Below, piece by piece: positions 25,207 to 33,908 of a stretch of DNA of 64,000 nucleotides. The position numbers and the translations under genes are program-made. This stretch comes from Saccharothrix algeriensis (GTDB lineage Bacteria > Actinomycetota > Actinomycetes > Mycobacteriales > Pseudonocardiaceae). Positions within the stretch are counted from its first letter, which is position 1, and each line of letters opens with the position of its first letter. Where the stretch lies: positions 2,294,001-2,358,000 of the forward strand of contig NZ_JAFBCL010000001.1 of assembly GCF_016907655.1 (NCBI RefSeq), written 5' to 3'. Under the pieces are notes generated by a model, which was given only the letters and a program-made list of their open reading frames with translations, was not told where the DNA came from and searched no databases.

Positions 25207-26138
25207 CGGGACTCCCCTCCCCTTCGCCGTCGTCGGCGTTCGGCGCGGAACCGGTACAGCCGAGCCTCCACCGAGCGGGGGGTGACCCCCAGTTCGGCGG
25301 CGACCTCTTCGTGGCTGCTGCCGTGCCAGACGATCGGCTCGGCCACCTCGCGCACCTTGGGGTCCATGCGCTGCAGCTCGGCGACGACGCGTTCACGACT
25401 GACAACCCGGTCGGCGTGGTCGCGCGTCCGCAGCGCGGCGGGGTCGACGTCGTCCATGCGGACGCCCGAGACCTGGTCCCACCGGTTGCGGGTGCGCTGC
25501 CAGGCGCGGAACACACCGGGGAAGACCGCCACGCACGCTCCGACGAAGAACGTGGTCAACGCCGCACCCCCGTCAAGGGACCAGCCCGTGCCCGCCACCG
25601 CCCGTCGGTGGAACAGGACCAGCGCCATGGCCACGGTCTCGTGGGCCAAGCCGATGCGCTCGTCGACGTCCTCCAGCCCGGCGCGGTCGTGGTCGGTCAC
25701 CCGCAGCGGGCGGCCCTGCCGGTGCGTGAGGTCGAAGATCCGACCGCGGCGCAGCCAGGACCGCACCACCGGCAGCGCGTAGGCGGCCATCTCCCCGCGG
25801 AAGATCTCGTACTTCGCCCCGCTGAACCCCGCCACGACGAACTCCTCGTAGAGCAACTGGTCCTGCTCGTGCCGCAGGTAGCGAGCCTGGCGCTCGGCGA
25901 CGGCGGCGGCGGCGTGCTCGTCGGCGTCGAACTGCGGTTCCCACTCCTGCTGCCCGAACCCGGCCGGCAGTCCGGTGACCTCGGCTCCGTCCGCGAGCGC
26001 CTCGTCCCCGGCGAAGCCCACGCCGTGCGCGCCGGCGCGGTCGTCCGGTTGTAGGTCTGTAACGCGACGCGGCGGCACCCCGCCGAACCGCTCGCCACCG
26101 CCTGCCAACCCGCTCTCCCCGACTCTGCGCCACCTCAC
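25203..26138 (-). CDS. sigma-factor-like protein (divergent sigma-70 family)
   Basis: About 311 residues from a GTG at 26138; a GTG at 26021 is an alternative, and neither has a clear ribosome site. A central segment LDGGAALTTFFVGACVAVFP and FRAWQR corresponds to a divergent sigma region 2, and the C-terminus has a region-4-like helix-turn-helix (GSSHEEVAAELGVTPRSVEA). The end is strongly basic (RRRRRRGGESR). The hydrophobic stretch could be mistaken for a membrane span, but the pattern fits the conserved actinobacterial sigma-like family better. It overlaps the second sigma gene by 4 bases; two sigma-like proteins from one mRNA is unusual. Confidence 0.65.
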   Translation of the reverse strand: MRWRRVGESGLAGGGERFGGVPPRRVTDLQPDDRAGAHGVGFAGDEALADGAEVTGLPAGFGQQEWEPQFDADEHAAAAVAERQARYLRHEQDQLLYEEFVVAGFSGAKYEIFRGEMAAYALPVVRSWLRRGRIFDLTHRQGRPLRVTDHDRAGLEDVDERIGLAHETVAMALVLFHRRAVAGTGWSLDGGAALTTFFVGACVAVFPGVFRAWQRTRNRWDQVSGVRMDDVDPAALRTRDHADRVVSRERVVAELQRMDPKVREVAEPIVWHGSSHEEVAAELGVTPRSVEARLYRFRAERRRRRRGGESR

Positions 26139-26361
26139 CCCGGAGGGGCATCGGCGGCCCGTTCCCCTCCGCTGCGCTCCGGGAACGAACGACGACCACT
26201 TCTATGACCGGTCGGAAACGGCGCCCCACGACTTTTTCCGAGGTTTTCCGCCGGTGATCGCAATCGGTTTTCCGTGGGTCGGCCGGGGCCGGCGAACCTA
26301 CAGCCCCGACATGATCGGGGCCATGCCGGGCACCACCGCGCACCACGACGAGGAGATCGCG

Positions 26362-26571
26362 ATGACCACTTCCGACCCCGCCCCCTGCGACCCCGCTCCC
26401 CTGGTGGGGCTGCGCGCCGCGCTGATCATGACCCTTGCCGTGCTCGCCGGCATCGGCGCCGGTGTGCTCGCCGCCCTGGCCCGCTACCACCCGGCCGAGG
26501 CCGTCCTCGTCGGGTGCACCGCCACCGCCGCGGCAGCCGCCCTGTTCAACTGGGTCATCGCCCGCAGGTGA
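26362..26571 (+). CDS. small two-span membrane protein
   Basis: 69 residues (MTTSDPAPCDPAPLVGLRAA) with two hydrophobic helices (ALIMTLAVLAGIGAGVLAAL and AVLVGCTATAAAAALFNWVI). GAGGAG lies six bases before the ATG at 26362, which decides the start over ATGs further upstream. It is divergent from the sigma-like pair and convergent with the large ATPase. No family recognised. Confidence 0.65.
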   Translation: MTTSDPAPCDPAPLVGLRAALIMTLAVLAGIGAGVLAALARYHPAEAVLVGCTATAAAAALFNWVIARR

Positions 26572-26619
26572 CCGGTCGACGCCGGCGCCGGGAGCGGACG
26601 ACGCCACCGGCGCCGGCCG

Positions 26620-29600
26620 TCAGGCCCCGCGCCCGTCGGCGGCGCCCCGGGCCCGCGCCAGGACTTCCTCCTCCGTCAACGCCGTGGACGGGTGGTGGCT
26701 CAGGCACATCGGCACCCGGACCCTGGTCAACCCGGTTCCCTCGGTGGCGCCGTAGAACTGGCCGGCGGGCAGCCGGGAGACGTCGTCGACGCGCCCGCCC
26801 TTGGCGCGAGCCAGGTCGGTGGCCGCCTGGATCTGGACCGGCGCGTTGAGCAGGCCGAAGAACTGGGTCGCGGCGTTGCCGGTGACCACGTTGTGCAGCG
26901 CCTTGGGCGCCTGCGTCGCGTAGACCATGCCCAGCCCGTACTTGCGCGCCTGCGACGCCAGGGTCAGCGTGCTCTGGGTGGAGGCGGTCGTGGCGCGGGA
27001 GGACACGAACGTCTGGGCCTCGTCCAGCACGAACAGCCCGCCGAGGGGCCGGTCCCCGGCCGGGTTGCGCCTGACCCAGGAGAACAGGGCGAGCTGGAGC
27101 CGGCTGACGAAGGTCTGGCGCTGGTCGTCGTTGGGCAGGCCGATGCAGCTGATCACCGACACCCTGGCCCGCTTGCCGGGGGGAGGGGTCAGCAGCACGC
27201 CGGGGTCCAGGCGTTCGCCCGCGCCGCCGAACACCGGATCGTTGATCATCTCGGCGTTGAGGCCGTCCGCCAGGTCGGAGGCCAGGCGCGGGGCGTCCCG
27301 CACGGTGCTGACCCCGGGCGGGAGGTCGGCCAGGAACGCCAGGAAGTCGCGCAGGTCGCCGCCCCCGCCGTGGGCGAAGTGCGCCAGGGCCTGGGTGAGG
27401 ACGGCCCGCCCGGTGACGGCCCGGCGCCCGCCGAGGTTGGCGCGCGGCGCCAACCCCGCCACGGCGGCGTCGATCGCGGCGCGGAACTCGTCGGGGTCGT
27501 CGGGCTCGCGGTCGAAGCCGGGCAGCGGGTCGAGGGCGAGCGGCCTGCCCGCCTCGCGCCGGGGCGTCCAGACCACGACGTCGGTGTCGCGCAGGTAGCG
27601 GTCGGCGCGCTCGGCGTCGCCGGGTTCCCAGAGGGCGGGCGCGGCGGGCCAGGGGTCGCCCAGGCGGGCGAGGTCGTTGTTGGTGTCGACGAGGATCGAG
27701 GAGACGCCGTGCAGGGCGACCTCCTCCACCAGGCGGCGCAGCAGCACGGTCTTGCCCGAGCCGCTGCCGGCGAAGACGGCGGTGTGCTTGCGCAGCAGGG
27801 CGAGCGGGACGGTGAACGGCTTGCCGGTCACCGTCCCGACGCCCAGGCGCACGACCGGCTCGTCATCGGCGGCGGGCACTCCCGGCCCGGCGGGTTGGTC
27901 GGTGTCGGACAGCGTGCCGCTGACCCCCGGCCACTCCGGCTCCGGGTCGGGGTCGTCGTGGCGGGCCTGCGGCACGGGCGTCGCCGCGCGGTGGTCGAGG
28001 TCGGCCAGCGCCCTGGCCAGCAACGGCGAGGAGCTCGCGGGGCGGCGGGCCAGCAGCCACGGCAGGAAACCCGGCGGTGACCGGTCGAGCATCTTCTCCA
28101 GGGCGCCGAACAGGCGCAGGTCGCTCTCGGCGATCGGCAGGACCACACCGCCGTCGGAGCGGAACGCGGCCAACGCCGCGGTGGTGGCCGGTCCGCCGGA
28201 GAAGGGCGCGTTGCGCAGCACGACCAGGTGCCGGGTGTCGTTGCCCTGGTGCAGTTCCGCCTCCAGGTGGGCGGACTTGAGCCGGGCGAGCGCGGCGCGC
28301 GGGTGGGGGTGGGCGATGGCGCGGAAGCACCAGTGGACCTCGCCCTCGCCGGCCTCGTCGACGGTGAGGCGCAGCCGGGCGTGCAGGGGCGGGTTGCCGC
28401 CGCGTGACGCGTCGATGGTCAGCGCGGGACCGTCGGCGCCCCGTTCGAGCACGAAGCAGTGCAGGGCGGCGCCGAGCAGCGCCGGCACGCGCTCGTCCTC
28501 CCGGTGGTGGTCCAGGGCAGCCGTGACGTCGGCGGTGTCGCGCAGGTGGGCGAACAGGGCGTCGAGTTCCTCCGCCTCCCGCGAGAGCACCGCGGGCCGG
28601 CCCGCGGGCTCGGGTGCGGGGGCCGCGAAGTCCCGCAGCTCCTCGACCGCGTCGTGGGTGAGGCACCAGCGGATGTGCTCGTCGACGCGTTGCAGGAGCC
28701 GTCGGGGTGTCCAGTGGGCCACGTCGCGCCCTCCGAACGCCGACGGGTGGACGGGCCAGGTGGCGTGGGGCGGGGTGAAGCCGATCTCGCCGTAGCGGCT
28801 GCCCAGGTGCCGCTCCACGATGGCGGTGGCCACGGCCGCGCTCGGCATGGCCGTGCGCAGGTCGAGCACGCGGAACCGGTCCGCCGCGGAGTTGACGGCG
28901 TGGTGCTCGATGAGGTCCCACGAGCGCGGCAGGCAGGCCACCACCACGATGGTGCGCCTGGTCTCCTCGCGCACCCGCATGAGCCCGTCGGCCAGGCGGT
29001 CGGCCAGGGTCCCCTCCCCCGGCACGTCGGCGGACCCGGTGATGACGCCGTCGACCTGGTCGACGGCCATGACGACCGGGCCCACCAGGGCGAAGATCCT
29101 GGACAGGTCGCCGAGCAGCAGCTGCGGCGCCCGGGCCGGGGCGCGGAACCCCCACTCCGCCCGGTCGGCCTCCTCGACGCCGTCGGGCAGGACCAGGTAG
29201 GCGTTGCCGGCTTCCCGCGCCCTCCCCTTGGCCCGGTACAGGACCAGGGCCCGCAGGGTGTCCTGGCACTCGACGGCGACCTGGGGGTCGAGGGGGAACA
29301 GCCCGTCGAGCAGGGCGTCGACGTCCTGCCTGCGCACCGGCAGGGTGCCGGTCAGGCGCAGGCCCGTCTCCCGGTCCTGACCGGTGAGGCGGGCGAGTTC
29401 GCCGAGCAGGTGCCCCAGCTGCCCGCCCTGGCGGTCGAGCAGGCCGCCGACCACGCCGTGGACCGCACCGGTCCAGAAGGAGTGGCCGTCGAGGAGCTTG
29501 AGCAGGAAGAACGACCCGCCCTGCTGCTGCACGTGCTGCCTGAGCCAACCGAGCATGTGCGTCTTGCCCACGCCGCGCTCCCCGCGCAGCACGACGCCCA

Positions 29601-29772
29601 TCGGGCCGGCCTGCGGGCGCCGCCGGGCCGAGGCGACCGCGTGGGTGACGGCCTCGACGGCGCGCGGGTGCAGGCCGTCGACGTGGTGGTCCATGGGGCT
29701 CCAGATGTCGTCCGGGGTCACCGCCCAGCCGAACTGGACCGACGACAGCGCGTGGCGCTGCTCCTCGTTCAC
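26620..29772 (-). CDS. 1050-residue dual ATPase: N-terminal AAA and C-terminal HerA/FtsK-like domain
   Basis: Two complete nucleotide-binding modules are visible. The N-terminal one has Walker A GERGVGKT (64-71) and a Walker B-like VVMAVDQVDG. The C-terminal one has GSGSGKT (K674), Walker B LFVLDEAQTF (D917-E918), GMVYATQAPKALHN after it and a terminal loop with an arginine, as in HerA/VirB4-type DNA translocases. About 300 residues between them have no assignment. The GTG start (29772) overlaps the stop of the winged-helix gene as GTGA, making a tight two-gene unit. A hexameric DNA pump or loader is likely, perhaps in DNA repair, conjugation control or phage defence. No nuclease (NurA, Sir2 or DUF4297) is adjacent. 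Confidence 0.82.
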   Translation of the reverse strand: MNEEQRHALSSVQFGWAVTPDDIWSPMDHHVDGLHPRAVEAVTHAVASARRRPQAGPMGVVLRGERGVGKTHMLGWLRQHVQQQGGSFFLLKLLDGHSFWTGAVHGVVGGLLDRQGGQLGHLLGELARLTGQDRETGLRLTGTLPVRRQDVDALLDGLFPLDPQVAVECQDTLRALVLYRAKGRAREAGNAYLVLPDGVEEADRAEWGFRAPARAPQLLLGDLSRIFALVGPVVMAVDQVDGVITGSADVPGEGTLADRLADGLMRVREETRRTIVVVACLPRSWDLIEHHAVNSAADRFRVLDLRTAMPSAAVATAIVERHLGSRYGEIGFTPPHATWPVHPSAFGGRDVAHWTPRRLLQRVDEHIRWCLTHDAVEELRDFAAPAPEPAGRPAVLSREAEELDALFAHLRDTADVTAALDHHREDERVPALLGAALHCFVLERGADGPALTIDASRGGNPPLHARLRLTVDEAGEGEVHWCFRAIAHPHPRAALARLKSAHLEAELHQGNDTRHLVVLRNAPFSGGPATTAALAAFRSDGGVVLPIAESDLRLFGALEKMLDRSPPGFLPWLLARRPASSSPLLARALADLDHRAATPVPQARHDDPDPEPEWPGVSGTLSDTDQPAGPGVPAADDEPVVRLGVGTVTGKPFTVPLALLRKHTAVFAGSGSGKTVLLRRLVEEVALHGVSSILVDTNNDLARLGDPWPAAPALWEPGDAERADRYLRDTDVVVWTPRREAGRPLALDPLPGFDREPDDPDEFRAAIDAAVAGLAPRANLGGRRAVTGRAVLTQALAHFAHGGGGDLRDFLAFLADLPPGVSTVRDAPRLASDLADGLNAEMINDPVFGGAGERLDPGVLLTPPPGKRARVSVISCIGLPNDDQRQTFVSRLQLALFSWVRRNPAGDRPLGGLFVLDEAQTFVSSRATTASTQSTLTLASQARKYGLGMVYATQAPKALHNVVTGNAATQFFGLLNAPVQIQAATDLARAKGGRVDDVSRLPAGQFYGATEGTGLTRVRVPMCLSHHPSTALTEEEVLARARGAADGRGA

Positions 29773-30377
29773 CCGGCCGCCTCGACCAGCAGGGTGTGGC
29801 GGGGGCTGCCGCCGAGCACCAGCGCGGCCCGCCGGTCCTGCTCGGTGAGCGACTTCTGGTCGGCCTCGGCCCGCAGGTGGACGTCGGGGCGGTCGGCGAG
29901 GGCCGTCAGCGCCCGGTCGAGCCGGTCGGTCGGCACGTCGTCGAGGTGCTCGCGCAGCGCGCGGAGGGGCACCGCGTCGCCGGGGCGGGGCGCCAGCGCG
30001 CGGTACGCGCTTTCGACCCGGTGGGCCAGGTCGGGGGTGAAGATCTCACCGAGGGCGCCGCCGGTGGCGTCCAGGTGGCGTCGCAGGCCGGCCAGGAGCG
30101 CGTAGAGGGCCCCACCGGCGTAACCGGCTCGGGGCGGCCGTCGGCCGGACAGCTCGGCCCGGCACCGCACGGCGCCGTCGTCGGTGAGGTCGTGCACGTA
30201 GGCGCGGCCGGTCTTGGTGCTGACGACCAGCCCGAGGTCGTTGAGGCGACGGCGGCACGCGCCGTCGAGGGTGAAGCCGGCGAGTTCCCGCAACTCGGCG
30301 TTGGTCAACTCGCGCGCTTCCGCCATCAGCACCAGCAGTGCGGCGCGCTCACGCATGGTCAGCCGTTCCTCGGACAT
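29769..30377 (-). CDS. winged-helix protein paired with the dual ATPase
   Basis: 202 residues from the ATG at 30377; an ATG at 30356 is possible. The N-terminal third (about 8-75) is a winged helix resembling MarR-type folds: MRERAALLVLMAEARELTNA, AELRELAGFTL and a wing STKTGRAYVHDLTDDG. The rest is helical with DRLDRALTALADRPDVHLRA and ends PRHTLLVEAAG. It overlaps the ATPase gene by 4 bases, so the stoichiometry is probably fixed by coupling. It may be the DNA-recognition subunit of the ATPase complex rather than a repressor (inference). Confidence 0.7.
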   Translation of the reverse strand: MSEERLTMRERAALLVLMAEARELTNAELRELAGFTLDGACRRRLNDLGLVVSTKTGRAYVHDLTDDGAVRCRAELSGRRPPRAGYAGGALYALLAGLRRHLDATGGALGEIFTPDLAHRVESAYRALAPRPGDAVPLRALREHLDDVPTDRLDRALTALADRPDVHLRAEADQKSLTEQDRRAALVLGGSPRHTLLVEAAG

Positions 30378-30840
30378 CCCCGTTCCCGTTCCCGCGGTCA
30401 TCCGCGTCCTCGACCGACGACTGTAAAGCCACCCGGCACCACCACGGCGCAGTGCTTCGCGCCGGTGCCTCCGACCCCGGGCGAGGAGCCCGGCTCGGGG
30501 AGTACCGGGACGGCGGTGAGGCAGGTCCGCCGGTGGTCCACCCGCGCGCGAACGGCACGCTGCCGGCCGACCGGGCGTCAGTCCAGCACGAGCACCGCCC
30601 GGGTCGTGACCGGACAGCGCGAACCGCGGCAGGCCGGGCACGTCACCCGGCCCCGGAGGGCGCTCCCGTGCTGTCGGGCCCGAAGCCCCCGGTGAGGTGA
30701 CCGACAACCCGGACCCGTACCGGGAACGGCATTTCCGGCTCTTCGGTCGGCGGCTTCCGGCGGCCGGCGAACCGCGTCGCGCCTCCGAGCGGTGCGCAGC
30801 CCACCACGGGCGCACGGACGGCCGGAAGCCGCTCGCGCTG
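30378..30840. other. 463-base intergenic region, no gene seen
   Basis: It lies between the start of the winged-helix/ATPase operon and the end of the WXG cassette, both on the minus strand. It must hold the promoter of the former and the terminator of the latter. I see neither a clear hairpin nor a good -35/-10 pair. No reading frame has convincing coding character. Confidence 0.45.
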
Positions 30841-31179
30841 TCAGCTCAGCCTGGCAGCGCGGACACGCCGCGCGGTGACGATCACGGTGACGAGGCTGAT
30901 CGCCATGCCGATCACGGCGAACGCCACGCTCGCGACGGCAGGCGCGACCGGCACCTCCAGGATCGCCGCGCCGCTTCGGCAGACGACGGCCGGGGCGGCG
31001 TCGAGGCGCAGCTCCGCCACCGCCTCGGCCGACGCCGGTCGCCCCGCCACGTCCTGCCCGCACCACTGGTACGTCGACGCGACCTGGGCGAGGCCGAGCA
31101 CCGCGACCCCGAGGAGGGTCGCGAAGACCAGCGCGCACGCCAACGCGAGACCGCGGTCGTTCACGAGGAGGCGCGGCAT
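30841..31179 (-). CDS. small membrane protein of the WXG cassette
   Basis: 112 residues from the ATG at 31179, one base after the YbaB-like stop (TGA-C-ATG), so it is translationally coupled. MPRLLVNDRGLALACALVFA starts an N-terminal helix; a second long hydrophobic region (about 70-100, VASVAFAVIGMAISLVTVIV) follows an exposed domain with two Cys (YQWCGQD and AVVCRSG) that could form a disulphide outside. Last gene of the four-gene cassette. No family recognised; a role as membrane partner or immunity protein is only a guess. Confidence 0.6.
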   Translation of the reverse strand: MPRLLVNDRGLALACALVFATLLGVAVLGLAQVASTYQWCGQDVAGRPASAEAVAELRLDAAPAVVCRSGAAILEVPVAPAVASVAFAVIGMAISLVTVIVTARRVRAARLS

Positions 31180-31180
31180 G

Positions 31181-31591
31181 TCAGCGCAGGTGGCTGCGGT
31201 TCTCGAACGGCTCGTCGTCATCGGGGCGGTGCGCGCCGCCGGGCCGCCCGACCGGCGGGGCCTCGGGCGCGGCGGTGACGCGCTGCTTCAACCGCAGCGC
31301 GTCGTCGAGTTCACGCGCCAGGTCGGCCATGTCGAAGTCGAGCACCTCGGCAGCCCGCTTGGCGGCCCCGTGCGCCGCCACGACCTCCTCGGCCAACCAG
31401 GGCTCCCCGCCTTCGTAGAGGGTGCCGGGCGCGATGCGCACCCGGACGAGCCTGCCCATCATGTCCACCCAGACCGTGACCGCACCGCTGGGCGACACAC
31501 CCTTGTACTGGCTGAACAAAGCCTTCTCGGGATCGTTCCTGATCCTGGCGAACCGCTCCTGCGCCTGCGCGACCATCTCCTGCGGGTCCAC
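31181..31591 (-). CDS. YbaB/EbfC-type protein of the WXG cassette
   Basis: 136 residues. The core matches the YbaB/EbfC fold as seen in actinobacterial ESX-like loci: VDPQEMVAQAQERFARI, then SGAVTVWVDMMGRLVRVRI and MADLARELDDALR. Free YbaB binds DNA; the versions in WXG loci probably have a structural or chaperone role. The GTG at 31591 is supported by a perfect AGGAGG site. The C-terminal tail is Pro-rich and disordered. It starts 8 bases after the stop of the WXG-like gene. Confidence 0.75.
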   Translation of the reverse strand: MDPQEMVAQAQERFARIRNDPEKALFSQYKGVSPSGAVTVWVDMMGRLVRVRIAPGTLYEGGEPWLAEEVVAAHGAAKRAAEVLDFDMADLARELDDALRLKQRVTAAPEAPPVGRPGGAHRPDDDEPFENRSHLR

Positions 31592-31599
31592 GGCCCCTC

Positions 31600-32253
31600 C
31601 TAGGGCTGAATCCTGCCCAGCGACTCCATCGCCCCGACGGCGTCGGCGGACGCCCCGGCGCACTTGGCGATCTGCTCGTCGGCCTTGAACTTCTGCGAGT
31701 GCCACCACGCGGCCAGGCCCGCCAGGACGCCGAGGATGCCCAGGACCAGCCCCACGACCGCGCCGACCCCGGTCAGGCCGACGACGATGCCGGCGATGAC
31801 ACCGATGATCCCGAGCGCGAAACCGACGGCGCTCCAGATGTTGTTCCACATGTCCGAAGCCTTGAACTCGAAGCCGTCGGCGAGGTCGACCAGCGCCTGG
31901 CCGACGTCGTGGGCCGGCTTGCGCATCCCGCCCAGCGCCTGCTTCATCCGGTTGACGCGCTCGGTGTAGGCGTTGCTCGCCTCGCCGGTCCACGCCGAAG
32001 CCTGGTTGGCCGCCGTCTCCAGGCCCTTGACGCACGCGTCGATCGCGCGACCCAGCTCGTCCGCGCCGTCGGACTGCCCCGTGCCCCACACGTCCCGCCC
32101 GATCCTGCGGAACGACTCCGGGTCGATCTCCCTGACGACCCTCAAGGTGGCCTCGACCGAGGGCAGCCCGGGGGCGTAGCGGGCGGTGAACCCGTCGATC
32201 TCCCCCGCGTCCGACAGCAACGAGTCCGTGATCACCGACTGCAGGAAGCCCAC
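31600..32253 (-). CDS. WXG100-like protein with C-terminal membrane hairpin
   Basis: 217 residues. A helical region contains ASAWTGEASNAYTERVNRMK, the W-x-G turn typical of WXG100/ESX secretion targets, followed by two long hydrophobic helices (FALGIIGVIAGIVVGLTGVG and VVGLVLGILGVLAGLAAWW) and a charged end. The GTG at 32253 has AGGAGGGGG upstream. Proteins like this accompany type VII secretion toxins. Neither EccC nor other secretion machinery is in the window. It sits 16 bases after the 123-residue gene. Confidence 0.75.
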   Translation of the reverse strand: MGFLQSVITDSLLSDAGEIDGFTARYAPGLPSVEATLRVVREIDPESFRRIGRDVWGTGQSDGADELGRAIDACVKGLETAANQASAWTGEASNAYTERVNRMKQALGGMRKPAHDVGQALVDLADGFEFKASDMWNNIWSAVGFALGIIGVIAGIVVGLTGVGAVVGLVLGILGVLAGLAAWWHSQKFKADEQIAKCAGASADAVGAMESLGRIQP

Positions 32254-32269
32254 GCGTTCCCCCTCCTGG

Positions 32270-32641
32270 TCACCCCGGGTGGACCCGGCGCAGACCGTCC
32301 CCGACCGACTGCTCGGTCGCCAGGTACTCCTGTTGCGTCCGGTGGACGCCGTCGACCGCGGTCCCGATCGCGGTGTGCACCCGGTCGATGAAGTCCTGCA
32401 CGACCCGGACGGTCCGGGCGTAGTCCTGGTCGACGAACTTCGTCAACGCCCGGACCACCTCGTCGACGGTCTCCTCGACGTTCTCGTGGGGGCTCACCGA
32501 CTGCACCGTCAGGCTGCCCTCGAGGCCGGCCCTCGTGCGGAAGTCCCGCAGGCCCAGCGCCTCCCCCGCGGACTCGAGCGTTGCCTTCAAGCGATCGAGT
32601 TCGGCCGGGTCGAGCGCGTACCCCCGCCCTGGAGTCCCCAT
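32270..32641 (-). CDS. ESX-associated small helical protein
   Basis: 123 residues, mainly helix (LDPAELDRLKATLESAGEAL at the start and RTVRVVQDFIDRVHTAIGTA in the middle). Position and form match the first gene of actinobacterial four-gene WXG cassettes, where a small helical protein pairs with a larger WXG protein. No Trp-x-Gly turn is present, so it may be the chaperone-like partner. The ATG at 32641 follows an AGGGGGTGA sequence. First gene of the minus-strand unit down to 30841. Confidence 0.6.
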   Translation of the reverse strand: MGTPGRGYALDPAELDRLKATLESAGEALGLRDFRTRAGLEGSLTVQSVSPHENVEETVDEVVRALTKFVDQDYARTVRVVQDFIDRVHTAIGTAVDGVHRTQQEYLATEQSVGDGLRRVHPG

Positions 32642-32959
32642 ACCACGTCACCCCCTGCGATCAACTCGTGCCGCAATGTAACAGCAGCAATCCCCTCCGA
32701 AGCCGCGAACAGGCGGACGAGCGGGGCACATCAGCCTTCTGGGCGAGTCAGCCGACGCTTCCCCACCGGCGACTCGACCGCCGACCACCGCCCGGCCCGG
32801 AGCCGGCAGGCCGGCCCGCACCTCCCGCGCCGACCACGGGAAGCACCGACTACCCGGCTACCGGTCACGCACCGGGCCGTGCATCCGGTGAAACCCTTCG
32901 GAGCCTTCCTGCGATATGCCGTCAGCAGGAACCTCGTATGCCCTGAAAGGCCCACGATC
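32642..32959. other. 318-base divergent intergenic region
   Basis: This lies between the WXG cassette (minus) and the HhH membrane protein gene (plus) and must hold both promoters. It has lower GC at 32660-32710 and 32890-32950. I cannot place promoters with confidence. Confidence 0.45.
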
Positions 32960-33646
32960 ATGAGCCTTGCCCGACGCGCACCCGGCACGTGGTACTTCGT
33001 CGTGGTGATCGCGAGCGCCGGCATCTTCGCCGCCGTGCCCTTCGCCCACGCCGCCCACCGCCTGCGGAGGCCATCGCTCCGGTGGTGGACCGCGCTCTAC
33101 GCAGCAGCGGCTATCGCGCTGCTGTTCATCATGCCGCCTTCGCAGGACCAGTCCGCAGCATCGACCACGGACTTGCGCAGCACGATCGGCGGCATCGGCG
33201 CCATCGCGGTCATCGTCGCGGCCTGCATCCAGCTCAGCAGCATCCGGCGCGACGTCTACGGGCTGCCCCAACCCGCCCGGCCGCCGCAGCCACCGCAACC
33301 CTGGGCCGCGGACCCCGCCGTCGCCGCCGCACTGGCCCTGCGGGCCAAGCGAGAGGAAGCCCGCACACTCGTCGCGCGCGACCCGGCACTCGCACGGGAC
33401 CTCCGCATCGGCCGACCGGACCTGCCACGGCAGTACGACGACGGCGGCCTGGTCGACATCAACACCGCACCACCGTCCGTCATCGCGCAGTGCTGCGGAC
33501 TCGACGCCCACGCCGCCGAGCAGATCAACCGCGCCCGCCGGCAGCACCCCGTCCCCTTCCAGTCGGTCGACGAACTGCTCGTCCTCGCCGAGCTGGACGT
33601 CACCGCGTGGGACCTGATCCGCGAACGAGCGGTTGTCTACTCCTGA
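32960..33646 (+). CDS. membrane protein with C-terminal helix-hairpin-helix domain
   Basis: 228 residues. Three hydrophobic helices occupy residues about 10-100 (WYFVVVIASAGIFAAVPFA, ALYAAAAIALLFIM, IGAIAVIVAACIQL). A Pro-rich linker and charged helix follow, then a ComEA-type HhH_3 domain: LVDINTAPPSVIAQ with a second hairpin around FQSVDELLVLAELD. HhH domains bind DNA or proteins; membrane anchoring of one is reminiscent of ComEA but the order is reversed (membrane part much larger). A GAAAGG site lies before the ATG. It is in the accessory zone; no partner is evident. Confidence 0.72.
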   Translation: MSLARRAPGTWYFVVVIASAGIFAAVPFAHAAHRLRRPSLRWWTALYAAAAIALLFIMPPSQDQSAASTTDLRSTIGGIGAIAVIVAACIQLSSIRRDVYGLPQPARPPQPPQPWAADPAVAAALALRAKREEARTLVARDPALARDLRIGRPDLPRQYDDGGLVDINTAPPSVIAQCCGLDAHAAEQINRARRQHPVPFQSVDELLVLAELDVTAWDLIRERAVVYS

Positions 33647-33908
33647 TACGGCATCCCTGCCCAAGATCCGCCGGCGCCTTCGAGCGCGCCACTCGCTCTC
33701 GCGCGCCGCCGACCACTCCACCGCGCCGCACCCGCGGGAACCGCGGACGACGTCGCTCTTCACGCCCCAGCACCGTTTCCTTCCGGCACCTCTGCTCGCA
33801 CGGGTGCACCCGACGGATTCGGCTGCCCGCAAGGCGTTGAGCCGTAGACTTCGGCAGCCGACGCCGACGAGGTCCGGCCGTTGCGCGCGCTTGCGGGGAG
33901 GAGATCGC

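Noticed and set aside
25203-26138. Interpreting the sigma-like protein as membrane-anchored
   Set aside because: The one hydrophobic stretch (ALTTFFVGACVAVFP) fits a buried helix of sigma region 2 and is short, with charged residues on both sides.
26620-30377. Calling the dual ATPase a BREX, Dnd or HerA-NurA system
   Set aside because: No methylase, PglZ, DndB-E, NurA or Sir2 gene is adjacent. Similarity is limited to the ATPase motifs, so a named system is not supported.
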